Source: Bacteroides sp. | GTDB lineage: Bacteria > Bacteroidota > Bacteroidia > Bacteroidales > SM23-62 | Length of the DNA: 5,048 nt | NCBI GenBank assembly: GCA_030667765.1 | Contig: DAOUVF010000245.1 | Coordinates: 1-5,048 of the forward strand | Direction of reading: 5' to 3' | Shown: in pieces, positions 1 through 5,048 of the stretch | Position numbering within the stretch: position 1 is the stretch's first letter | How the letters are laid out: every line of letters begins with the position of its first letter | Made by a program: the position numbers and the translations under genes | The notes under the pieces: generated by a model | The model's input: only the letters and a program-made list of their open reading frames with translations | What the model was told of the DNA's origin: nothing | Database searches by the model: none

Positions 1-641
1 ACCCGGATCCCAATTATAAATCCTGGGATGACTTTTTCCTAAACCAGCCGGCTGCCCAGGCAGTCAGGAACAGGAAAGATTTCTTTCTGAGGAGTTGCAG
101 GGGTCTTGAAGGCAATGATTCAAAAGAATTCAATGTATTAATCCTTGGATGCGGACCCGCAACAGATGTGAAACAGTACATGACTGAAAATCCAGAAAGC
201 AGGATACGGTTCAATCTGCTGGATTTTGATCAGAATGCCATTGATTTTGCTAAAGCTCAGAATGAATTATCCAATGGCAGCATTGAATATTTCAGGATCA
301 ATGTTTTACGCTATAAGCCCTATAAATATTACGACCTGATCTGGAGTGCAGGCCTGTTCGATTATTTCAAGGAGAAACATTTTATTTATCTGATCAATAA
401 ATACTATAAAAATCTGACTGATAACGGTGAATTTCTCATTGGGAACTTCTCACATTTAAATCCAACCAAAAGACTCATGGAAATATTATCAGACTGGTAC
501 CTAAATCACCGCTCCAGGTATGATCTGATCAGGATGGCTGTAGAGGCAAAAGTAAATGAAGACCAGGTTATCGTTGAGGAGGAGGAATTGGGGATCAATC
601 TTTTTATGAGGATTAAAAAAACCATAAATGGTTCGGGCTGA
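1..641 (+). CDS. Class I SAM-dependent methyltransferase, PhcB/EF methyl ester synthase-like, 5'-truncated by window edge
   Basis: The first full codon is at position 3 and the frame is open to the left edge, so 212 C-terminal residues are visible. A GTG at 168 is in frame, but starting there would delete the SAM-binding motif, so it is not the start. In visible-residue numbering, motif I is LILGCGPATD (46-55), the acidic post-I strand is NLLDFDQNA (about 71-79), and DLIWSAGLFDYF (111-122) is the motif IV region. An upstream NQPAAQAVRNR element (14-24) and a late segment with DWYLNHR (164-170) resemble, from memory, proteins annotated as 3-hydroxypalmitic acid methyl ester biosynthesis (PhcB-like) or cyclic-nucleotide-binding-domain methyltransferases. 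PhcB is thought to methylate a 3-hydroxy fatty acid to make a diffusible quorum signal; a substrate here is not shown. The protein appears soluble. The missing N-terminus may carry another domain. It lies 23 nt before the sensor kinase, probably in one operon. The methyltransferase fold is secure and the subfamily is moderately supported. Confidence 0.8.
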   Translation, partial: PDPNYKSWDDFFLNQPAAQAVRNRKDFFLRSCRGLEGNDSKEFNVLILGCGPATDVKQYMTENPESRIRFNLLDFDQNAIDFAKAQNELSNGSIEYFRINVLRYKPYKYYDLIWSAGLFDYFKEKHFIYLINKYYKNLTDNGEFLIGNFSHLNPTKRLMEILSDWYLNHRSRYDLIRMAVEAKVNEDQVIVEEEELGINLFMRIKKTINGSG

Positions 642-664
642 ACAGACTTAAATGAATAAATGGC

Positions 665-2647
665 ATGCGCTTGTTTGAAAAATCAATGGTCAATTTATTA
701 GGGTTTCATTCGGAAACCCATAAGGATTGGCGGGTAAGACCCCTGACATTAAAATTTAGCGGGGGCCTTCAGGGAATGGAAAAGGAGTTCCTGGATGATT
801 ATTTTACCCGTTCCATCAGACCAATGAGGTTTTCTCTCGTGCTGGCCATTTTCTTCTATGGTATTTTTGCTGTTCTTGATGCCCTGATATTCCCGGAACT
901 AAAACATCTTTTCTGGTTCATCCGCTTCGGATTAGTCACTCCGGTTCTTATAGGTGTTATCCTGTTTTCTCTTTCTTCCGTTTTCAAGAAGTACATGCAG
1001 GTTATCCTGGCCGGGATCATGTACGTAACCGGCCTGGGAATCATCATTATGAGCGTTTTTGCCGCAAACATGGCAGAGGACTATTCCTATTATGCCGGAC
1101 TCATTCTGATATTCATTTTCGGCTATACATTCATAAGGGCAAGGTTTGTTTATTCGTCTATTGCCGGCTGGTCCATTGTAGCATCTTACGAGATCGCTGC
1201 CATGATCATTTCAGACACACCTTTTGAGATTCTTATCAATAACAATTATTTCTTCGTTTCTGCCAACGTGATCGGGATGTTTATCAGCTACTTCATGGAG
1301 CATTCTGCACGAAGGGATTTTTATATGAGAAAGCTGCTACAGACAGAGCAGAAAAAAGTACAGGCTGCCAACAATGCACTCGAGAAGAGAGTCGAAGAAC
1401 GTACCAAACAATTGACAGTGACTAACAAGGACCTGAAAAAAGAAATTGAGGTGCGGAAACATCATCAGAAGGAGAAAAACAAACTTGAATCACATCTGTT
1501 GCAGCTCCAGAAGATGGAAACCATCGGGACCCTCGCAGGAGGCATTGCCCATGATTTTAATAATATTCTGACTCCTGTCCTTGGATATACAGAGATGGCC
1601 CTGGAAGAACTCTCTGATGAAAGCACCCTGAAATATGATATTGAACAGATCAATAATGCTGCCCTTCGGGGAAAGGACCTTGTCCAGCAAATATTAACAT
1701 TCAGCCGGCAGGTGGATTTCGATAAGAAACCATTACATCTTCACCTGGTTGTGAAGGAGGTAATGAACCTGATCAAGGCATCCTTTCCTTCAAATATTGA
1801 AATCAGGCAGGATCTGGATACTGATTGCGGGACCATCATGGCTGATGCAACACAGATGCATCAGATCATTATGAATCTATGTACTAATTCATTACATGCA
1901 ATGGTTAACAAGGGGGGCATCCTGGAAGTAAGACTCGATGCGCTGGCTCTCAACCCTAAAAAGATCAAAGCCAACGCCAATATTAAAAAGGGAAATTACG
2001 TCAGGCTTACGATTTCTGATACTGGTGTCGGCATGGACAAACAGACCATTGACAGGATGTTTGAACCTTTCTTCACTAATAAGGAGGTAGGCTCGGGATC
2101 CGGACTGGGTTTATCCGTAGTTCATGGTATCGTAAATAACTATAATGGCGCTATCCAGGTGAAGAGTGAGCCGGGTAAGGGAACCATTTTCATGATCTAT
2201 TTACCCCAGCATAGCACTCATGGGACTAAAGACAGTCAGATTACTGAGACGGCCAGGAAAGGATGTGAGAATATCCTCTTTGTTGATGATGAGAAAGAAA
2301 TCACATACATGGGTAAGAAAATGCTGGAAAGTCTGGGGTATACCGTTGATATTCGGACCGACGGATTTTCTGCATTGCATGAGATACAGACCAATAAACA
2401 AAAGTATGACCTTCTTGTTACTGATCAGAATATGCCTAAAATGCTGGGAACTGATCTGGTCAGGCGAGCAAAAAAGATCATGCCTGAACTCAAGATAATC
2501 CTTATTACCGGATACGAGGATTCAATAAAAGAAGATTCAATCAAGGAGTACGATATTGCGGAAATTATCATGAAACCACTGATATTAAGTGAATTCAGCA
2601 AGACTATCAGAAATGTCCTGGATGCAAAAGCAAAAAAATCGGCATAA
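665..2647 (+). CDS. Membrane-bound hybrid sensor histidine kinase (6 TM, HisKA, HATPase_c, receiver)
   Basis: This inner-membrane sensor kinase has 660 residues. After a roughly 50-residue cytoplasmic head come about six hydrophobic helices (near 55-77, 85-104, 109-132, 142-158, 161-182, 192-212) with short loops and no large periplasmic domain. A charged coiled coil follows (about 222-285). The H-box GGIAHDFNN puts the phosphoacceptor at H296. The N-box lies around N404/N408, the G1 box is DTGVGM (452-457), the F-box is FEPFFTNK (466-473), and the G2 box GSGSGLGL starts near 477. A receiver fills 536-655, with acidic pair D541/D542, phosphoacceptor D587, T615 and K637, so all catalytic residues are present. 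The HDFNN H-box is typical of hybrid kinases that pass phosphate to an attached receiver. ATG 665 is the first possible start after an in-frame TGA at 653-655; no Shine-Dalgarno is visible. The gene lies between a methyltransferase and a receiver-only regulator. The stimulus is unknown; a lipophilic methyl ester signal is only an inference from context. Confidence 0.94.
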   Translation: MRLFEKSMVNLLGFHSETHKDWRVRPLTLKFSGGLQGMEKEFLDDYFTRSIRPMRFSLVLAIFFYGIFAVLDALIFPELKHLFWFIRFGLVTPVLIGVILFSLSSVFKKYMQVILAGIMYVTGLGIIIMSVFAANMAEDYSYYAGLILIFIFGYTFIRARFVYSSIAGWSIVASYEIAAMIISDTPFEILINNNYFFVSANVIGMFISYFMEHSARRDFYMRKLLQTEQKKVQAANNALEKRVEERTKQLTVTNKDLKKEIEVRKHHQKEKNKLESHLLQLQKMETIGTLAGGIAHDFNNILTPVLGYTEMALEELSDESTLKYDIEQINNAALRGKDLVQQILTFSRQVDFDKKPLHLHLVVKEVMNLIKASFPSNIEIRQDLDTDCGTIMADATQMHQIIMNLCTNSLHAMVNKGGILEVRLDALALNPKKIKANANIKKGNYVRLTISDTGVGMDKQTIDRMFEPFFTNKEVGSGSGLGLSVVHGIVNNYNGAIQVKSEPGKGTIFMIYLPQHSTHGTKDSQITETARKGCENILFVDDEKEITYMGKKMLESLGYTVDIRTDGFSALHEIQTNKQKYDLLVTDQNMPKMLGTDLVRRAKKIMPELKIILITGYEDSIKEDSIKEYDIAEIIMKPLILSEFSKTIRNVLDAKAKKSA

Positions 2648-2649
2648 TC

Positions 2650-3018
2650 ATGAGAAAAGTATTGATCATAGATGATGAACCTTACATCCTCCTGATGTTA
2701 AAAAAAATGCTGGAGAAAGCGGGTTATGAAGTAGATCTGGCTTCCAACGGGAAACAGGGTATGGAACTATTTGAAAAAGACAAAGCAGATCTCGTCATAA
2801 CGGATATTATTATGCCGGACAAGGAAGGGCTCGAGATCATCCTTGAGATGAAGAAACAACGTCCTGACCTTAAGATCATCGCCATCTCTGGTGGGGGCAG
2901 GATCTCCCCGGAAAGTTATCTTGAATGTGCCACACATTTCGGAGCTTCAAGGGTTTTTCAAAAACCTTTCAAACAAAAAGAACTGATTTCAGCAGTCAAT
3001 GAATTGATTACACAATAG
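2650..3018 (+). CDS. Stand-alone receiver-domain response regulator (CheY-like)
   Basis: A single receiver domain of 122 residues with no output domain. The acidic pair is D8/D9 in VLIIDDE, the phosphoacceptor is D52 in ITDIIMPD, the switch residue is S80 in AISGGG, and the conserved lysine is K105 in FQKPF, so the phosphorylation site is complete. The SGGG stretch after beta-4 and the final LGA/FGA...KPF pattern match a common subfamily of small free-standing receivers usually encoded beside hybrid kinases. The start lies 2 nt after the kinase stop codon, so the two are almost certainly co-transcribed and probably translationally coupled. It is likely a phosphate acceptor or competitor for the upstream kinase, acting in the cytoplasm by protein contact. 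It cannot bind DNA by itself. Any downstream effector must be encoded elsewhere, because the next gene is on the opposite strand. Confidence 0.94.
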   Translation: MRKVLIIDDEPYILLMLKKMLEKAGYEVDLASNGKQGMELFEKDKADLVITDIIMPDKEGLEIILEMKKQRPDLKIIAISGGGRISPESYLECATHFGASRVFQKPFKQKELISAVNELITQ

Positions 3019-3030
3019 GACCTTCCCGCC

Positions 3031-3783
3031 CTAAAAAAGGAGCAGGGCTGAAAACAGGGTCGTTGCAATAATGAATATTCTGTAGGCCTTTTCCGGAAAG
3101 AATTTCACCAGCCATATTCCCAGCAATGCACCCAGGGCTATGGCCGGGATCATGAGTACATCAAACAAGAGGGACTGTACTGTAATGGTCTTCCAGATCC
3201 CGACATGAAATGGGACCTTAAACACGTTCACAATAAAGAAAAACCAGGCACCGGTACCAATATAGATATTCTTGGGAAGTCTCATGGATAGCAGGTATAG
3301 TGCCATTATCGGACCAGCAGCATTCCCAATCATTGTGGCAAATCCACCCAGCAGTCCGAGTCCCATTGCAAACCACCAATAATCAGGTACGCTGGCCTTT
3401 TTGCGCATATCCTGCAAGATCATCAGCACAATACCTGTTAGAACCACTACTGCAAGCAGGCGATTAAAAACAATATCAGAAATGACCTGCCCTACCAGAA
3501 CTCCGGCCCCTACCCCGATCAATGCCCATGGAAGCAATCGAAGTATATATTTCCATTCAGCATGACGATTGTAGTAGCTTACGGCAAATACATCCGCAAA
3601 GACCAGGATTGGTAACAATAGCCCAACTGAAGGACGGCCGCCGAATACAGAGGCCAGTAAGGGCACAACCATGAGGCCGACGCCCGAAAGCCCGGTCTTT
3701 GCCATTCCAACCAGCATGGCACATAGCAGCACTATCAGCCATTGCACGGCAGTCAGATCATACGCTTCGATCATTTCAATCAT
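3031..3783 (-). CDS. TauE/SafE family (DUF81) membrane permease
   Basis: A 250-residue, strongly hydrophobic protein with about eight predicted membrane helices and little else. It shows the internal two-fold repeat of the TauE/SafE family: a first half with GMAKTGLSGVGLMVVPLLA (26-44), and a second half with GGFATMIGNAAGPIMALYLL (146-165). NVFKVPFH (186-193) is also typical of the family. Members are thought to export sulfite, sulfoacetate or related organosulfur anions, but most are uncharacterised and no sulfur gene is visible here, so the substrate is unknown. The start is ATG at 3783; a second in-frame ATG at 3774 would remove three residues and cannot be excluded. No Shine-Dalgarno is seen. 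The gene converges on the response regulator with a 12-nt gap and is divergent from the Tat-exported isomerase gene. It is probably transcribed alone from the 3784-3937 region. Confidence 0.88.
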   Translation of the reverse strand: MIEMIEAYDLTAVQWLIVLLCAMLVGMAKTGLSGVGLMVVPLLASVFGGRPSVGLLLPILVFADVFAVSYYNRHAEWKYILRLLPWALIGVGAGVLVGQVISDIVFNRLLAVVVLTGIVLMILQDMRKKASVPDYWWFAMGLGLLGGFATMIGNAAGPIMALYLLSMRLPKNIYIGTGAWFFFIVNVFKVPFHVGIWKTITVQSLLFDVLMIPAIALGALLGIWLVKFFPEKAYRIFIIATTLFSALLLF

Positions 3784-3937
3784 CCAGCGAAAATAATTAC
3801 TTTATCCCACTATCGCAGTGCTTTTAATAAATAAGTCAACCACCAGGTTTGGCTATAAATTTCAAATAATTAACTTTCCATAGCAATTCAAAACCTGTAT
3901 ATTCATTCAATCTATATAAATCAATAAACCATCGTAT
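3784..3937. other. Divergent intergenic region, AT-rich
   Basis: A 154-bp non-coding stretch between the permease start (- strand) and the isomerase start (+ strand), clearly more AT-rich than the flanking genes. It should hold promoters for both. A Bacteroidota-type promoter is visible for the rightward gene (see separate entry). For the leftward gene I found no convincing TTTG/TAnnTTTG pair. A TTGACT hexamer on the - strand near 3834-3839 lacks a good -10 partner at normal spacing. No strong inverted repeat or operator was seen. Confidence 0.6.
3848..3878 (+). promoter_or_regulatory. Candidate Bacteroidota-type promoter for the isomerase gene
   Basis: TTTG at 3848-3851 is followed after 19 bp by TAACTTTC at 3871-3878, which matches TAnnTTTG at five of its six fixed positions. 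The known Bacteroidota sigma consensus is TTTG at about -33 and TAnnTTTG at about -7 with 19-21 bp between them. Transcription would begin shortly after 3880, giving a leader of about 50 nt before the ATG at 3938. The leader shows no Shine-Dalgarno, as is usual in this phylum. The match was found by eye in AT-rich DNA, so chance is possible. Confidence 0.42.
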
Positions 3938-4879
3938 ATGAAAAGAAGATCATTCATCCAGAATGGTGCAGTTTCGGCAGCTGCACTGATAACCGGATCA
4001 GCCGCATGGGCATCAACATCAAGTCGCCCGGCATCCAGGGTACTTCCACCCAAGCAAGATTTCAAGCTTAAATATGCTCCTCACTTTGGAATGTTCAAGC
4101 ATCATGCCGGGGAAGATTTACTGGACCAGGTTCAGTTTATGGCTGATGCCGGATTTACAGCCATGGAAGACAACGGCATGAATAAGCGAGAGATTGGAAT
4201 GCAGGAAAAAATTGCCAGCAAGATGGCCAATCTTGGCATGGAAATGGGTGTTTTTGTGGCACATAGCATTAATTGGACGGAGTCAACCCTGGTCACTGGA
4301 GATTCAGAAAAATTAGAAAGTTTCCTTACGCAGATCAAGGAATCTGTTGAAGTTGCCAAACGGGTAAATGCCAGGTGGATGACTGTTGTACCGGGACATG
4401 TGGACCTGCAAAAGGACATGGGTTACCAGACCAGGAATGTGATAGATGCCCTGAAACGGGCTAGTGAGATACTGGAACCACACAGCCTCACCATGGTACT
4501 TGAACCATTGAATTTCAGAGACCACCCGGGATTATTCCTTAACAAAATACCTCAGGCCTACCAGATTTGCCAGGCTGTCGGGAGTCCTTCGTGCAAGATC
4601 CTGGATGACCTGTACCACCAGCAGATCCATGAAGGGAACCTGATCCCGAATATAGACCGTGCCTGGGAAGAGATCGGATACTTCCAGGTAGGTGACAATC
4701 CCGGTCGCAAGGAGCCGACTACCGGTGAGATCAATTACCTGAATGTCTTCCAGCATATCCATGGTAAAGGATTCACAGGCATCGTAGGCATGGAGCATGG
4801 AAATTCAATGCCAGGCAAAGAGGGCGAAGTGGCCCTCATAAAAGCCTATGCTGCAGTCGATAGTTTTTCTGTGGACTGA
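3938..4879 (+). CDS. Tat-exported hydroxypyruvate isomerase-like sugar isomerase (xylose isomerase-like TIM barrel)
   Basis: A 313-residue protein. The N-terminus is a twin-arginine signal (KRRSFI at 2-7, then an Ala-rich hydrophobic stretch) with a plausible signal peptidase site after AWA (A25). No lipobox cysteine is present, so a soluble periplasmic protein is expected. The rest is an AP-endonuclease-2/xylose-isomerase-like TIM barrel. YAPHFGMFKHHAGEDL (46-61), VLEPLN (187-192), ILDDLYHQQ (221-229), FQVGDNPGRKEPTTGEINY (249-267) and GMEHG (284-288) match the hydroxypyruvate isomerase (Hyi/OtnI) pattern. E189, D223, Q250 and E286 are the expected metal-binding and acid/base residues, so catalysis looks intact. 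The family interconverts keto and aldo sugars or short sugar acids; the substrate here is unknown. The mature length (about 288) is slightly above typical cytosolic Hyi (about 260). It faces a probable Gfo/Idh/MocA oxidoreductase gene, which fits sugar or polyol catabolism. Confidence 0.88.
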   Translation: MKRRSFIQNGAVSAAALITGSAAWASTSSRPASRVLPPKQDFKLKYAPHFGMFKHHAGEDLLDQVQFMADAGFTAMEDNGMNKREIGMQEKIASKMANLGMEMGVFVAHSINWTESTLVTGDSEKLESFLTQIKESVEVAKRVNARWMTVVPGHVDLQKDMGYQTRNVIDALKRASEILEPHSLTMVLEPLNFRDHPGLFLNKIPQAYQICQAVGSPSCKILDDLYHQQIHEGNLIPNIDRAWEEIGYFQVGDNPGRKEPTTGEINYLNVFQHIHGKGFTGIVGMEHGNSMPGKEGEVALIKAYAAVDSFSVD

Positions 4880-4895
4880 TCTTTCGGGCAGTCCA
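4872..4895. terminator. Hairpin overlapping the isomerase stop codon, possible weak terminator
   Basis: TGGACTG (4872-4878) and CAGTCCA (4889-4895) form a perfect 7-bp inverted repeat around a 10-nt loop; the stop codon TGA occupies 4877-4879. It sits in the 44-bp gap between two convergent genes, where a terminator is expected. Neither side is followed by a run of T, so a classical intrinsic terminator is not supported. It could be a 3'-end stabilising hairpin or a chance structure. Confidence 0.3.
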
Positions 4896-4923
4896 TAAGT
4901 AATTACCCAATCTTAAAGGAATC

Positions 4924-5048
4924 CTACTCCTCAGTTGGGGCTTCACCGGGTATTGGTATAATGGCCTCCATGTCCACCGGACCCATAGCTAATGTTTCCG
5001 GACCTATTTTCAGGTCTGAGCTCATCATCTCATCCCATGTGACTTCCT
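4924..5048 (-). CDS. C-terminal fragment, probable Gfo/Idh/MocA family oxidoreductase, truncated by window edge
   Basis: Reading leftward from the right edge, one frame is open from 5046 to a TAG at 4924-4926 and gives 40 residues; the other two frames on this strand hit stop codons within the first eight codons. The residues include VTWDEMMSSDL (2-12), AMGPVDMEA (20-28) and IPIPG (30-34). From memory, this VTWDEM..SDL..GP....GP.D.EA..P.PG pattern is the usual end of Bacteroidota-type Gfo/Idh/MocA dehydrogenases, many of which carry Tat signals. These enzymes oxidise or epimerise sugars and polyols with a tightly bound NAD(P). The nucleotide-binding domain lies outside the window, so the assignment rests on this short tail. 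The gene is convergent with the isomerase gene, 44 bp away, and may act in the same sugar pathway. Confidence 0.6.
   Translation of the reverse strand, partial: EVTWDEMMSSDLKIGPETLAMGPVDMEAIIPIPGEAPTEE

Noticed and set aside
2220..2498. 92-codon + strand open frame inside the kinase gene
   Set aside because: It overlaps the conserved receiver domain of the kinase in another frame and its translation shows no domain-like pattern; the kinase frame is clearly the real one.
2519..2548. Imperfect 15-bp tandem repeat encoding DSIKE twice in the kinase receiver
   Set aside because: It looks like a recent duplication, but the distance from T615 to K637 is what I expect for receivers of this hybrid kinase type, so nothing seems inserted. 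Lys/Glu-rich helix sequence can repeat by chance.
3028..3048. GCCCT/AGGGC inverted repeat with an A-rich loop between the convergent response regulator and permease genes
   Set aside because: Only 5 bp of stem with an 11-nt loop, and no T-run after the stem on either strand; the A/T run lies inside the loop. Not enough to call a terminator.
3031..3783. Permease as part of the signalling system (export of the putative methyl ester signal)
   Set aside because: It is on the opposite strand, has its own upstream region, and its family is associated with organosulfur anions rather than lipids. Adjacency alone is not evidence.
3824..3839. TTGACT hexamer on the - strand as a sigma70-like promoter of the permease gene
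   Set aside because: No adequate -10 element at 16-18 bp, and the rest of the window points to a Bacteroidota-type promoter consensus.
4132..4419. 95-codon - strand open frame opposite the isomerase gene (and similar ones at 4313-4525 and 4532-4798)
   Set aside because: Antisense shadows of a gene with strong family motifs; no recognisable protein features of their own.

Overview
The window looks like part of a Bacteroidota chromosome. Nearly all of it is coding and it is moderately AT-rich. I see no clear Shine-Dalgarno sequence in front of any of the four starts that lie inside the window. The one good promoter candidate (about 3848-3878) fits the Bacteroidota pattern TTTG / TAnnTTTG. A Tat-exported sugar isomerase-like protein facing the tail of a Gfo/Idh/MocA-type oxidoreductase is also a pairing common in that phylum. 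The phylum assignment is an inference.

Left part (1-3018, + strand): three closely spaced genes that look like one transcription unit. (a) The C-terminal 212 residues of a class I SAM-dependent methyltransferase. Its motifs resemble the PhcB-like group annotated as 'extracellular factor (EF) 3-hydroxypalmitic acid methyl ester biosynthesis protein'. Its N-terminus lies outside the window, and the open frame runs through to the left edge. (b) 23 nt later, a 660-residue hybrid sensor histidine kinase with six predicted membrane helices, a coiled coil, HisKA and HATPase domains and a C-terminal receiver. (c) 2 nt later, a 122-residue stand-alone receiver protein. The order methyltransferase, membrane sensor kinase, response regulator recalls the phcBSR(Q) quorum-sensing locus of Ralstonia. 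A fatty-acid-methyl-ester-type signalling cassette in a Bacteroidota-like genome is the most interesting hypothesis here. No DNA-binding output protein is visible.

Middle part (3031-3783, - strand): a TauE/SafE (DUF81) family membrane permease, convergent with the response regulator (12-nt gap). It is separated by a 154-bp AT-rich divergent intergenic region from the next gene.

Right part (3938-5048): a twin-arginine-exported hydroxypyruvate isomerase-like TIM-barrel protein on the + strand. Facing it on the - strand are the last 40 codons of a protein that resembles the C-terminus of a Gfo/Idh/MocA oxidoreductase. A short hairpin overlaps the isomerase stop codon in the 44-bp convergent gap. 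These two probably belong to sugar or polyol metabolism and have no evident link to the signalling genes. I found no tRNA, rRNA, CRISPR array, insertion sequence or phage feature.
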